A DNA stretch of 64,000 bases from Clostridium pascui (GTDB lineage: Bacteria; Bacillota; Clostridia; Clostridiales; Clostridiaceae). Both the position numbers and the translations under genes were made by a program. The notes beneath the pieces were generated by a model. The model saw only the letters and a list, made by a program, of their open reading frames with translations, ran no database searches and was not told the origin of the DNA. Each line of letters begins with the position of its first letter. The stretch's first letter is position 1. This document shows, one piece after another, positions 18,705 to 26,770 of this stretch. The DNA lies in NCBI RefSeq assembly GCF_016908015.1, contig NZ_JAFBDB010000007.1, positions 118,347 to 182,346 of the forward strand, read 5' to 3'.

Positions 18705-19396
18705 TAATTGTTTTCTTCAATTTCCTTATTCTTAATTTCTTTGCTTTTAAACAACTTATTCTTTAAAAATTTTATATCTTCATCTATAAACCTATGTTTA
18801 ACGGCTTTTACATCAAATCTAAATAACTTAAATGCAAATTGCACAAAGTATCCTATGCTTAAAGATATAATCACAGTTCCTATTCCTACAAATCCTCCCA
18901 GCATATATCCTATAATTGATACACATATCTCAATTGAATTTCTAATAAACCTAACAGACTTATTAGTTCTTTTAGTAAATGCAACCATAAGTCCATCCCT
19001 TGGCCCTGTGCCTAATCCTACTCCAATATAAAGATAACTTCCTATACCAATTATAAACAATCCTAAAAATATCATTAAAACACTTGATATGCCACCATAA
19101 ACCATAGGTACAAAATCATTGATTAAAAGAATGTCCATAAAAATTCCAATGAATATCATATTAGCAACGGAAGACCATCCTATTCTTTCCCCTAGCTTCC
19201 AGTTTATTATAAGCAAAACTGCTCCCACTGCAATATTTGCTTGTCCCAGAGTTATAGGAGCCTTTCTTACAATTCCTTGATTCAAAACATCCCAGCATCC
19301 AACTCCTATATTTGCATTTAATGTCATAACCACACCTAAAGCAAAGAGAAAAAGCCCTAAAAAAAGTCTAAAAACTTGTAATACAATCTTTTTCAA
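18704..19396 (-). CDS. YczE/YitT-type membrane protein
   Basis: A 230-residue membrane protein with about five TM helices. It shows the repeated Gly-rich patterns of the YczE/YyaS group (LGVVMTLNANIGVGCWDVLNQGI near the start and YLYIGVGLGTGPRDGLMVA in the middle) and ends in a charged tail. The biochemical role of this family is not established. It is a close paralogue of 20500-21177, and the two genes flank ytaF. ATG at 19396 lacks a strong Shine-Dalgarno (ACAGGGGGTATTG precedes it at some distance). The stop is embedded in a family 1 repeat. Confidence 0.85.
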   Translation of the reverse strand: MKKIVLQVFRLFLGLFLFALGVVMTLNANIGVGCWDVLNQGIVRKAPITLGQANIAVGAVLLIINWKLGERIGWSSVANMIFIGIFMDILLINDFVPMVYGGISSVLMIFLGLFIIGIGSYLYIGVGLGTGPRDGLMVAFTKRTNKSVRFIRNSIEICVSIIGYMLGGFVGIGTVIISLSIGYFVQFAFKLFRFDVKAVKHRFIDEDIKFLKNKLFKSKEIKNKEIEENN

Positions 19397-19701
19397 ACAT
19401 CAATACCCCCTGTATAAATTCTTATCTATATACTATAAATTTTAAGTTTCCTATTTTGATCTTCAACCCCCGCCATATGGCTATATTGTATATATTTATA
19501 TAATTATACAATACATTTTATGCATTATGTATTATGTTATATATCATAATCTGAAAAACTACCTACGTGTAACCCTTGGATTTTTTTAAAGTATTCTAGC
19601 CTCTTACTACTTTTTTAACATGAAATATATAAAGCTTAGTAAACATTTGATAAATCTCTCCATATTATAATCTTGTATCATTTTTAATACGGAGGGATTT
19701 A
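19397..19701. other. Divergent intergenic region
   Basis: 305 bases between the divergent YczE-like gene and ytaF. Very AT-rich; it should hold both promoters, but I see no clear consensus, RNA structure or repeat. Confidence 0.4.
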
Positions 19702-20331
19702 ATGCATATTTTATCAATTCTCTTTTTTGCTATATCATCAAGCAGTGATAGTCTTATTGTCGGGCTTAATTATGGGGCAAAAAAAGTCAAAATAAATTTA
19801 ATTAATAATTTTGTAGTATCCTTTATTGCCGGTATGGGAACTTTTTTAGCAATGATATTTGGAAAATTACTCACAAAGTTAATTCCATTAATCTATACAA
19901 ATATAATAGGAAGCAGCATATTGATTCTATTAGGATTGTATCTATTAACAGTTTCATTAAAAAAATGTGGGAATAATGGCAATAATTCAGAAGAATTAAG
20001 TGAAGATATGTGTGAAATTTATCGCTATGAAGCTGCACTTAGAAGTCCAGAAATAATAGATACTAATCACTCTAAAACTATTGAGTTTAAAGAATCTATT
20101 ATATTGGGAATTCTTCTCTGTTTAAATAATATTGGCTTTGGGATAGGCGCAAGTATTACAGGGTTAAATATTTATATAACATCAATATTCTCAATATTTT
20201 TTAGTTTAGCATTTATTTCATTAGGATATTACATTGGCGAAAAGATATTTTCTAATAAATTATCAAAATACTCAGAGATAATTTCTGCATGCATTATTAT
20301 AGCTCTTGGAATATACGAGTTATTTATATAA
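19702..20331 (+). CDS. ytaF: Sporulation membrane protein YtaF
   Basis: A 209-residue polytopic membrane protein of the MntP/YtaF fold: six hydrophobic helices in two halves separated by a charged loop (about residues 90-130). The first helix has SSSSDSLIVGLNYGAKKVKI and the second half has NNIGFGIGASITGLN, the duplicated Asp/Asn-containing pattern of the family. YtaF is expressed during sporulation in Bacillus; the transported species, if any, is unknown. ATG at 19702 follows ACGGAGGGATTTA. It is transcribed alone, with a strong hairpin downstream at 20344-20401. Confidence 0.88.
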   Translation: MHILSILFFAISSSSDSLIVGLNYGAKKVKINLINNFVVSFIAGMGTFLAMIFGKLLTKLIPLIYTNIIGSSILILLGLYLLTVSLKKCGNNGNNSEELSEDMCEIYRYEAALRSPEIIDTNHSKTIEFKESIILGILLCLNNIGFGIGASITGLNIYITSIFSIFFSLAFISLGYYIGEKIFSNKLSKYSEIISACIIIALGIYELFI

Positions 20332-20343
20332 ATAGATAGTCAT

Positions 20344-20401
20344 TTTAAAAAACTATATTTATTATTAATACTATGTTCTTTAATAAATATAGTTTTTAAA
20401 A
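20344..20401 (+). terminator. Terminator of ytaF
   Basis: A 21-bp stem (TTTTAAAAAACTATATTTAT region pairing with ATAAATATAGTTTTTAAAA) starting 13 bases after the stop codon. Confidence 0.75.
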
Positions 20402-20472
20402 CAATGCTAATTGTAATTTTATTATATTTTTAACATAAAATACTCAAATCATTGATTTTAGTCTAAAAACAA

Positions 20473-20501
20473 GAGTGCAAAAATTATTATATTTTGCACT
20501 C
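20473..20501 (-). terminator. Terminator of the second YczE-like gene
   Basis: GAGTGCAAAA / TTTTGCACTC, 10-bp stem followed by TTGTTTTT on the minus strand. The TGA stop of the gene (20500-20502) lies at the foot of the stem. Confidence 0.8.
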
Positions 20502-21177
20502 AAAATTTTCTTTTCTGTCTTCTTCTTGTATCAAACTTTCTCTTTAATGCCCTTATATCGTCATCTATAAACCTTGGTTTAACCTTTTTCACATCAAATT
20601 TAAACATTTTAAACGCAAGTTGTATAAAGCATCCTGTAGCAAGGGCTGTTATTACTGTTCCTATACCTACAAATCCACCTAGGAAGTACCCTATTGCAAG
20701 TATTGTTACTTCAATAACTGCTCTAACTACACACACAGATTTATGAGTTTTTCTTGTCAGTGCCACCATAATTCCATCTCTAGGGCCTGCTCCTAACCCC
20801 ACTCCAATGTATAAGTAAGTACCAATTCCAATTATAAATAACCCTATAAACAGCATTAGAAATCTTAAAAAAGTACTTTCAAATATAGGTATTAAATTAT
20901 TTCCCATTAAAAAATCCATAAAAATCCCTACAAATACCATCCCTCCAACAGTTCCCCAACCAAGTCTTTCTCCTAAAACTCCATTAGCTACTAGAAGCAT
21001 AGCACCTACAGCAATATGAGATTTACCTCTTGAAATATTTCCTACCTTAGCAATACCATGATCTAGTACATCCCAAGGACAAAGTCCTAAATTGGTATTA
21101 ATAATTATCACAACGCCTATGGAAGAAACTAAATATCCTAATAGCAGTCTTAAAGTACGTAATACTATTTTTTTCAT
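20500..21177 (-). CDS. YczE/YitT-type membrane protein (paralogue)
   Basis: About 225 residues, closely similar along its length to the product of 18704-19396: same MKKIVL start, same INTNLGLCPWDVLDHGI and YIGVGLGAGPRDGIMVAL patterns, about five TM helices and a basic C-terminal tail. I prefer the ATG at 21177 because it matches the paralogue's N terminus; an in-frame ATG at 21189 would add MGCD, and neither has a strong ribosome site. Function unknown. The pair flank the oppositely oriented ytaF, suggesting duplication with an intervening gene. Confidence 0.83.
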   Translation of the reverse strand: MKKIVLRTLRLLLGYLVSSIGVVIIINTNLGLCPWDVLDHGIAKVGNISRGKSHIAVGAMLLVANGVLGERLGWGTVGGMVFVGIFMDFLMGNNLIPIFESTFLRFLMLFIGLFIIGIGTYLYIGVGLGAGPRDGIMVALTRKTHKSVCVVRAVIEVTILAIGYFLGGFVGIGTVITALATGCFIQLAFKMFKFDVKKVKPRFIDDDIRALKRKFDTRRRQKRKF

Positions 21178-21364
21178 ATCGCATCCCATCTTTCTTATTA
21201 TAGCTAATTTTTTTACAAATTAGCATAGTTCGCTTTCTTAAGATGCTTTCTATATTAGTATTACACAAAACTCTTTGTAAATTCATCTATATAGTATATA
21301 TGTTTAAGGCAATTTTTAGCTTAATATTTTTTTAGTATAAACTCTTCAAAATCTATATGTTTAT

Positions 21365-21739
21365 TTACATACACACATACACACTTATCAGTTTAGCTAA
21401 AGGTCTTATATCAGTATCTCTTGAAAATTCAAAATATATCTTTCCAAAACTTGACGCCCATATTTTTAGTTCTGCATCTGTATCAAAATTACCTCCACTT
21501 TCACAAGAAAATGAAGAAATCTTTGAATAAGGTATGCTCATATATCCTCTTTTTCTACTTGTTATACCCTGTACGTCAATAACAATCACTCTCTTATTTG
21601 TAAATATAAGTCTATCTCTAATTGATTTATATGATTTTTCTACTAGCTCATCATTTAAGAGTAAAAATTCATATACTTCTCTTCCATCATCAACACTTGA
21701 TTCTGTTAAACCTACAATTTTTGGTGATACTTCTGTCAT
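21365..21739 (-). CDS. Small bacterial PH-domain protein
   Basis: A 124-residue soluble protein that is essentially one bacterial pleckstrin-homology-like domain. The characteristic stretch is SIRDRLIFTNKRVIVIDVQGITSRKRGYMSIPYSKISSFS, followed by strands ending at FEFSRDTDIRPLAKLIS. No signal peptide or membrane segment. ATG at 21739 has AAAGGGGGAATGAAAA upstream. Roles of such single-domain proteins are unknown. It is monocistronic and divergent from hutP. Confidence 0.85.
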   Translation of the reverse strand: MTEVSPKIVGLTESSVDDGREVYEFLLLNDELVEKSYKSIRDRLIFTNKRVIVIDVQGITSRKRGYMSIPYSKISSFSCESGGNFDTDAELKIWASSFGKIYFEFSRDTDIRPLAKLISVYVCM

Positions 21740-22009
21740 TTTTCATTCCCCCTTTATTTCCCTATATAATATATTATACACATTTAATCAAAATTTTACT
21801 ATTCTAAAAATTCGCACATTTTTATGTTATTAGAATAATATAATAAATATACAATTTACTGTTTACAAAGTTCCCTTATGGTGCCATAATCTATATGTAT
21901 TTAATAGTTAATATTAAAATTAGTTATATTCTTAGCTTATTTAAGATATTTTTACTAAGTATTCAAATTAGCTATTAAATATTAACTATAGTTGTTTGGA
22001 GTTGATAAT

Positions 22010-22426
22010 ATGAATTGGAATAGTAATGACGTAGCCAAAGCATCTATTGAAATGGCAATCTCTTCAAGAGAAAATGAATCTAAGTTAATTAAGGATTTTA
22101 AAGATAAAGAAATACTTACTGTAGCTGTGGATATAGGTGGTAATTTAATATCTTCTATACCTAAGATAATTGAAAGAGCATTAGTAGCATCAAAAAGACA
22201 TGGTCTTATCAAGGATTGTCATCCTCATGATGGTGCTGTTGCTGGCGCTACAAGAGAAGCTATAATACAAGTTGCATCAAAGGCAAATGGTCTTAATGTA
22301 GGTGGAAAAATAGGAATTGCACGATCTGGCGAACACTTGAGCGTATGTATATTCATGAGCATAGGACTATTACATTTGAATGAAGTTGTAATAGGACTTG
22401 GACATCGTTCCATATCTGAAATATAA
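22010..22426 (+). CDS. hutP: HutP-family RNA-binding antiterminator
   Basis: About 138 residues, whole-length similar in pattern to HutP, the L-histidine- and Mg-dependent hexameric protein that binds UAG-rich RNA and prevents termination in the Bacillus hut operon. Visible landmarks are KRHGLIKDCHPHDGAVAG, the RSGEHLSVCIFMSIGLLHLN strand region and a C-terminal GLGHRSI whose His corresponds to the conserved C-terminal His of HutP. One His of the Bacillus ligand/metal set (in LYHAT) seems replaced by Gly, so the ligand could differ. The ATG at 22010, with GGAGTTGATA before it, is preferred over a TTG 18 bases upstream. No hutHUIG genes are in the window. The adjacent UAG-rich leader at 22518-22742 is the obvious candidate target. 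Confidence 0.87.
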   Translation: MNWNSNDVAKASIEMAISSRENESKLIKDFKDKEILTVAVDIGGNLISSIPKIIERALVASKRHGLIKDCHPHDGAVAGATREAIIQVASKANGLNVGGKIGIARSGEHLSVCIFMSIGLLHLNEVVIGLGHRSISEI

Positions 22427-22475
22427 ACTATAATTTAGGCATATATTCAAATGAAAATTAACTTCATACATACTC

Positions 22476-22504
22476 TTGACAACACGTAATACTTAATATA
22501 AAAT
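22476..22504 (+). promoter_or_regulatory. Sigma-A promoter of the ABC transporter leader
   Basis: TTGACA (22476-22481), 17-base spacer, TAAAAT (22499-22504). Transcription would start near 22511, at the beginning of the structured leader. Confidence 0.85.
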
Positions 22505-22510
22505 CTTATT

Positions 22511-22798
22511 AAGCTGTTAGTAGTTTATGGTAGGAACCCCTCAAAGGAATTGAGGGATGGTAATTTATTATAAAGTCATTTTTTGCAGATTATGCATGGT
22601 AATTCAGTAGAAACAGCTTAAATTTTTATAATAGTAGTATTGTAGTTTAATGTAGATTAGTAGTTTTGTAGTATAAGTTTTTAATAAATTAATTCTCAAA
22701 AACCGTAGTATTGTAGTAAAGTAGGAGATAGTAGAAAATTAGGCCTTTATTCAGGCTTTGTTTTGTTGCATATAACTCTCCTAGTGAGAGTTTTTTTA
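22511..22798 (+). ncRNA. Attenuator leader with UAG-triplet array, putative HutP target
   Basis: From the predicted start to an intrinsic terminator. The 5' part is enclosed by AAGCTGTT (22511-22518) and AACAGCTT (22612-22619) and contains a 7-bp hairpin CCCTCAA/TTGAGGG (22538-22556). From 22518 to 22742 there are 17 UAG triplets. The motif TAGTAG-N5-TAG occurs three times (22632, 22658, 22729), and TAG-N5-TAG-N5-TAG is at 22706-22724. The terminator AACTCTC/GAGAGTT plus a T-run is at 22774-22798. HutP recognises NAG triplets at regular spacing, and hutP is the gene just upstream, so HutP control of the ABC operon is a strong inference. Confidence 0.75.
22774..22798 (+). terminator. Intrinsic terminator of the leader
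   Basis: AACTCTC and GAGAGTT around a 5-nt loop, followed by TTTTTTATT; 32 bases beyond the last UAG and 130 bases before the transporter start codon. Confidence 0.85.
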
Positions 22799-22810
22799 TT
22801 GTAAAAATTT

Positions 22811-22880
22811 GCGTGATTTATAGAAATTTATAATTTCGTTATAAATCAGCACATCTCAATTCATTGAGATGTTTCCTTAA
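22811..22880 (+). repeat. Dispersed repeat family 2, full copy
   Basis: A 70-bp element: an AT-rich imperfect palindrome (GATTTATAGAAATT ... TTTCGTTATAAATC) followed by hairpin CATCTCAAT/ATTGAGATG. It differs from the copy at 29818-29888 at about three places. It sits between the attenuator and the transporter gene. Confidence 0.8.
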
Positions 22881-22927
22881 CTATTAAATATTAAATAATA
22901 ATTTAATTATAATTGGAGGATGGTAGT

Positions 22928-23929
22928 ATGGTAGGAAAGAAAAAAAATTTATTATTATGTTCAATTTTATGCGCTGTTACACTTCTAGGAGCAGGTTGCA
23001 CAACCTCTAAGCCTTCTAGCACTAGCAAATCAAACGTTAAAAACATTGGAATCACCCAAATAATAGAGCATCCGGCACTAGATGCTTCCAAAAATGGATT
23101 TATCAAGGCACTTTCTGATAAAGGTTTTAAAGATGGCGAAAATTTAGCTATTGAATTTTCAAGTGCTCAAGGTGATACTGCAACAACTCAAACTATAGCT
23201 CAAAATTTCGCTTCCCAAAAGAAAGATTTAATATTTGCAATTTCTACGCCAAGTGCTCAAGCTGCATTTAATACCACAAAGGAAATCCCAATATTAATAA
23301 CTGCGGTTACAGATCCTGTAAAGGCTGGGCTTGCAAAATCTCTTGAAAAATCTGAAACCAATGTAACTGGAACCAGCGATTTCTTTGATATAAAAAATCA
23401 ATTTGACCTTATAAAAGAATTATTACCACAAGCTAAAAGAGTGGGTTTTATATATAATACTAGCGAAGCTAATTCTGAAAAACAATTAGAAGAAGCTAAA
23501 AAAGCAGCATCTAGTTTTTCTTATGAAATAGTTCCAATGGGAATTACAAGTTCAAATGAAGTAGCTTCAGCATTAGATGCGCTACTTTCAAAAATTGATG
23601 TACTTTATACTCCAACAGATAACCTTGTAGCTTCATCAATGTCATTAATAGTTCAGAAATCTACTGAGAAGAAAATTGCCGTAATTGGTGGAGAAAAGGC
23701 TCATGTAGAAAATGGAGCTTTAGCTACAAGAGGAATTGATTACTACAAATTAGGATACGAAACAGGTCTCATGGCTGTAGATGTTTTAAATGGCAAAAAT
23801 CCAAGTGATATGCCTATTGAACATCTAAAAGATTTAGAAGTTGCTATAAATGAAAAAACTTCAAAAGCCTTAGGAATATCTATACCTTCCACTTTAAAGG
23901 AAAATGCGGTAATCATAGGAGGTAATTAA
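22928..23929 (+). CDS. TrpX-type ABC transporter substrate-binding lipoprotein
   Basis: About 333 residues with a lipoprotein signal peptide (lipobox LLGAGC). The rest is a two-lobed periplasmic-binding-type fold of the ABC substrate-binding family PF04392 (TrpX/HisX-like), with IGITQIIEHPALDASKNGF at the mature start and VGFIYNTSEANSEKQ in the middle. The family serves predicted tryptophan or histidine uptake systems. Start: ATG at 22928, 7 bases after GGAGGA; an upstream in-frame TTG at 22913 is less likely. First gene of a three-gene operon, 1 base before the permease. Ligand is uncertain: the neighbouring hutP points to histidine, the family name and trpP nearby point to tryptophan. Confidence 0.88.
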   Translation: MVGKKKNLLLCSILCAVTLLGAGCTTSKPSSTSKSNVKNIGITQIIEHPALDASKNGFIKALSDKGFKDGENLAIEFSSAQGDTATTQTIAQNFASQKKDLIFAISTPSAQAAFNTTKEIPILITAVTDPVKAGLAKSLEKSETNVTGTSDFFDIKNQFDLIKELLPQAKRVGFIYNTSEANSEKQLEEAKKAASSFSYEIVPMGITSSNEVASALDALLSKIDVLYTPTDNLVASSMSLIVQKSTEKKIAVIGGEKAHVENGALATRGIDYYKLGYETGLMAVDVLNGKNPSDMPIEHLKDLEVAINEKTSKALGISIPSTLKENAVIIGGN

Positions 23930-23930
23930 T

Positions 23931-24836
23931 ATGTCAAGTTTTTGGATAAGCGTTTTAGAACAAGGCTTAATATTTGCAATTATGGCTCAGGGTGTTTATA
24001 TAACTTATAAAATATTGGACTTTCCTGATTTATCAGTAGATGGTACTTTCCCACTAGGAGCAGCTATAACCTCTTCACTGCTTTTAAAAGGTGTAAATCC
24101 TTATTTAGCTACCCTAGCTGCACTATTATTTGGTATGTTTGGAGGCCTTGCAACTGGAGTTTTGCATGTTAAATTAAAAATAACAAATTTATTATCTGGA
24201 ATTTTGGTTATGATAGGCCTTTATTCAATAAATCTTAGAATTATGTCAAAGCCAAATATTCCTCTTTTCAATCAATCGATAATATTTAATAACTCAGTAC
24301 CAAAAGTATTGATTATCTTAGCTGTAGCCTTAATTGTAAAACTAACATTAGATATATTCTTAAAAACTAAATTAGGATTTTTACTAAAAGCAACAGGAGA
24401 TAATCATCAGCTAGTTACTTCTTTAGGGGTAGATATTGATTCAATGAAGATATTAGGACTTATGCTTTCCAATGGTATAGTAGCTTTATCAGGCTCCATA
24501 CTTGCACAGCATCAAGGCTTTGCAGATATCGGTATGGGTGGCGGTATGATTGTAACTGGTCTTGCCTCTATAATCCTTGGCGAAGCACTGTTAAAGCACT
24601 TTAACTTTATCACAGGCACAACCTTAGCAATCATAGGTGCCATGGTTTATAAAGCAATTATAGCCTTAGCTTTAAAACTGGGACTTCCTCCTACAGATTT
24701 AAAATTAATAAGCTCAGTAATAGTTATAGTGATTTTAGCATTATATCAAGCTAAGCCTAAAAAATCATTAAAACCCTTAGTTAAAAAAGGAGGTAGTCAA
24801 GTTGTTACGAATACGAAATCTATCCAAGATATTTAA
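23931..24836 (+). CDS. ABC transporter permease (TrpY-like)
   Basis: A 301-residue permease of the branched-chain-amino-acid/LIV superfamily type with about eight TM helices. The family's DGTFPLGAA stretch is near residue 40, and ILAQHQGFADIGMGGGMIVTGLASIILGE is in the second half. ATG at 23931 has GGAGGTAATT upstream. It would form the membrane channel for the lipoprotein encoded upstream and the ATPase encoded downstream, whose start overlaps its 3' end by 35 bases. Confidence 0.9.
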   Translation: MSSFWISVLEQGLIFAIMAQGVYITYKILDFPDLSVDGTFPLGAAITSSLLLKGVNPYLATLAALLFGMFGGLATGVLHVKLKITNLLSGILVMIGLYSINLRIMSKPNIPLFNQSIIFNNSVPKVLIILAVALIVKLTLDIFLKTKLGFLLKATGDNHQLVTSLGVDIDSMKILGLMLSNGIVALSGSILAQHQGFADIGMGGGMIVTGLASIILGEALLKHFNFITGTTLAIIGAMVYKAIIALALKLGLPPTDLKLISSVIVIVILALYQAKPKKSLKPLVKKGGSQVVTNTKSIQDI

Positions 24837-25596
24837 CAAAGGTACTGTAAACGAGAGTGTATTATTTGATAATTTATCTTTAACTATAAACGATGGTGAC
24901 TTTATTACTATAATAGGAAGCAACGGTGCAGGAAAATCTACACTATTAAATATTATTTCAGGAAACACTGAACTTGACGAAGGCGAAATCACTCTTAATA
25001 AGCTGGATATAACAATGCTTCCTGAGTATAAAAGAACTAAATTCATTGGTAGGGTTTTCCAAAATCCATCAAGTGGCGTATCTCCTTCAATGACTGTTTT
25101 AGAAAACTTGTCTATGGCCTATAGTAAAGGAAATAAATTTGGACTATCCTTTGGAGCTACTAAAAAGGAAAGAAGTTTATTTAAAGAATTATTGAAAGAA
25201 TACTCATTAGGCCTTGAAGAGAAGCTGGATGTTAAGGTAGGTGCCTTATCTGGAGGCCAAAGACAAGCGCTATCCCTTGTGATGGCTAGTCTTTCAAAGC
25301 CTTCACTAATGCTTTTAGATGAGCATACCGCAGCCCTTGATCCTTCGATGTCATCTAAAGTACTGGAACTTACTTCTCAAATTGTAAATGAAAATAAAAT
25401 GACCACTTTAATGATAACTCATGACCTAAATGATGCAATAAGCCTTGGGAATAGACTTATAATGCTTCATAGAGGAAAAATAATACTTGATATCTATGGG
25501 GATGAAAAGAAGAATCTCACCACTGAATCACTTTTAGACTATTTTAAAAATGTTGCTGACAAAGGTGTTTTAAGCGATAGAACACTTTTCTCATAG
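24802..25596 (+). CDS. ABC transporter ATP-binding protein (TrpZ-like)
   Basis: A 264-residue single-domain ABC ATPase: Walker A GSNGAGKST, Q-loop VFQNPSSG, signature LSGGQRQALS, Walker B LMLLDEHTAALDP, H-loop ITHD. His follows the catalytic Glu where Pro or Ala is common (DEHTAALDP), a pattern seen in this transporter subfamily. It starts with TTG at 24802 behind GGAGGT and overlaps the permease gene by 35 bases, indicating translational coupling. Last gene of the operon; a terminator follows at 25613-25663. Confidence 0.92.
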   Translation: MLRIRNLSKIFNKGTVNESVLFDNLSLTINDGDFITIIGSNGAGKSTLLNIISGNTELDEGEITLNKLDITMLPEYKRTKFIGRVFQNPSSGVSPSMTVLENLSMAYSKGNKFGLSFGATKKERSLFKELLKEYSLGLEEKLDVKVGALSGGQRQALSLVMASLSKPSLMLLDEHTAALDPSMSSKVLELTSQIVNENKMTTLMITHDLNDAISLGNRLIMLHRGKIILDIYGDEKKNLTTESLLDYFKNVADKGVLSDRTLFS

Positions 25597-25612
25597 TTAT
25601 ATGCAAAAAGCT

Positions 25613-25663
25613 AGGATGAGAAGAAAACTTTATCTAAGTAAAACTTTATTCTCATCCTTTTTA
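25613..25663 (+). terminator. Terminator of the ABC transporter operon
   Basis: AGGATGAGAA ... TTCTCATCCT outer stem with a further A/T-rich inner stem, followed by TTTTTAAT. Confidence 0.8.
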
Positions 25664-25682
25664 ATGTATAACTCTTTTTTTA

Positions 25683-26633
25683 CTACTTTATCCCCTCTTC
25701 AATCTTCTTAATATATTCCTTCACATTTGAATCTTCAACCGGCGCTCCTTCATACCATACCTTTCTACTTATATCTTTATTTCCAAAATATCTGGCTTTT
25801 AATATAATTTCAGGCCTATATTCAAAATGTAATATATCAAAATGATACCATTTCCCTCCCCAAACAAAATTATGCTTTTCAAAAACATCTACAATTTCTT
25901 GAGGATAAGAGGCTATTCTTTCTGCTCCCTGCTTTTCAGATGCCCACTGCCAATAATCCCTATTATCTCTTGCTAAATCAATTGCAATTCCAAAGGCATG
26001 AGGACTTAATCTGCCTGTTCCAGAGATTATTCTATAATTATATGTTCCGCTACTTGGAAATAAGCTAGCTGCAACTTTAGAATTTTTTTGAGCTATAGGT
26101 ATAAGCTCCTGCATAACTTTTTTTAATTCATCTGCTGCTTTATTATTTTTATTAAATCTAGAGTACTTGCCAACATTTACATTTATAAGGTTAGATTCTA
26201 CCTTACTTCTTGATCCACCGTAAACTTCCGAAAGTAAACTATATACTCTGCCGCGGCCAGGATCTTCATTTTTAGGCATTAAACTCTTAATGGGTGTTAA
26301 CGGATATTGTTGTTCCATCATATCTTGCAAATCGGGATTAGCTAATTTTTGTTCAAAACTCTTTACAGTTTTATCATCATATATAATTCTCTTTCCAGAC
26401 TTCATAATCAAATATACCTTTTCATTTTCTCTTGTTTCTACACCTACAATATATTCAGGATAAGCCATCATAAGCGATAATATATCCCGCTTCATTGTCG
26501 CCTCATATGTATTTTCTATAGAGCTTGCAAAGGCATTATTTTTATCTAAAGGTTGTTTTACATATGCTAATAAACTTAATACACAAAATAAGACTATATA
26601 TATAGTAATATTTTTCATAAGCTTACATCTCAT
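25683..26633 (-). CDS. M15-family peptidase (VanY/D,D-carboxypeptidase-like)
   Basis: A 316-residue exported protein. An N-terminal hydrophobic segment (MKNITIYIVLFCVLSLLAYV) suggests a signal peptide or anchor. The C-terminal half is an M15 zinc peptidase: zinc ligands in SPHAFGIAIDLARD (His and Asp) and in the FDILHFEYRPE region (His). It probably trims peptidoglycan stem peptides. ATG at 26633 is preceded by GGAGGTGAAAAA. It neighbours spore-surface-type genes, so a role in spore or mother-cell wall remodelling is possible but not shown. Confidence 0.87.
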   Translation of the reverse strand: MRCKLMKNITIYIVLFCVLSLLAYVKQPLDKNNAFASSIENTYEATMKRDILSLMMAYPEYIVGVETRENEKVYLIMKSGKRIIYDDKTVKSFEQKLANPDLQDMMEQQYPLTPIKSLMPKNEDPGRGRVYSLLSEVYGGSRSKVESNLINVNVGKYSRFNKNNKAADELKKVMQELIPIAQKNSKVAASLFPSSGTYNYRIISGTGRLSPHAFGIAIDLARDNRDYWQWASEKQGAERIASYPQEIVDVFEKHNFVWGGKWYHFDILHFEYRPEIILKARYFGNKDISRKVWYEGAPVEDSNVKEYIKKIEEGIK

Positions 26634-26741
26634 TTTTTCACCTCCATCTTCAATTAATGATTACTAATTAATATATATCCTTGCCACTATCTATAAATTC
26701 TATGTAAAATAAAAAAGCTGCAGCATCTTTCAGATATAAAC

Positions 26742-26770
26742 AAAAGGATCTTGCATGGCAAAATCCTTTT
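26742..26770 (-). terminator. Terminator of the acidic spore-surface-type gene
   Basis: AAAAGGAT/ATCCTTTT stem; the TAA stop of the gene at 26769-27857 overlaps its edge. Confidence 0.7.

Noticed and set aside
22518..22742. UAG-rich array read as a TRAP (MtrB) binding site
   Set aside because: TRAP needs about 11 G/UAG triplets with 2-3 nt gaps; here gaps are mostly 5 nt or 0, and the neighbouring gene is hutP, not mtrB.
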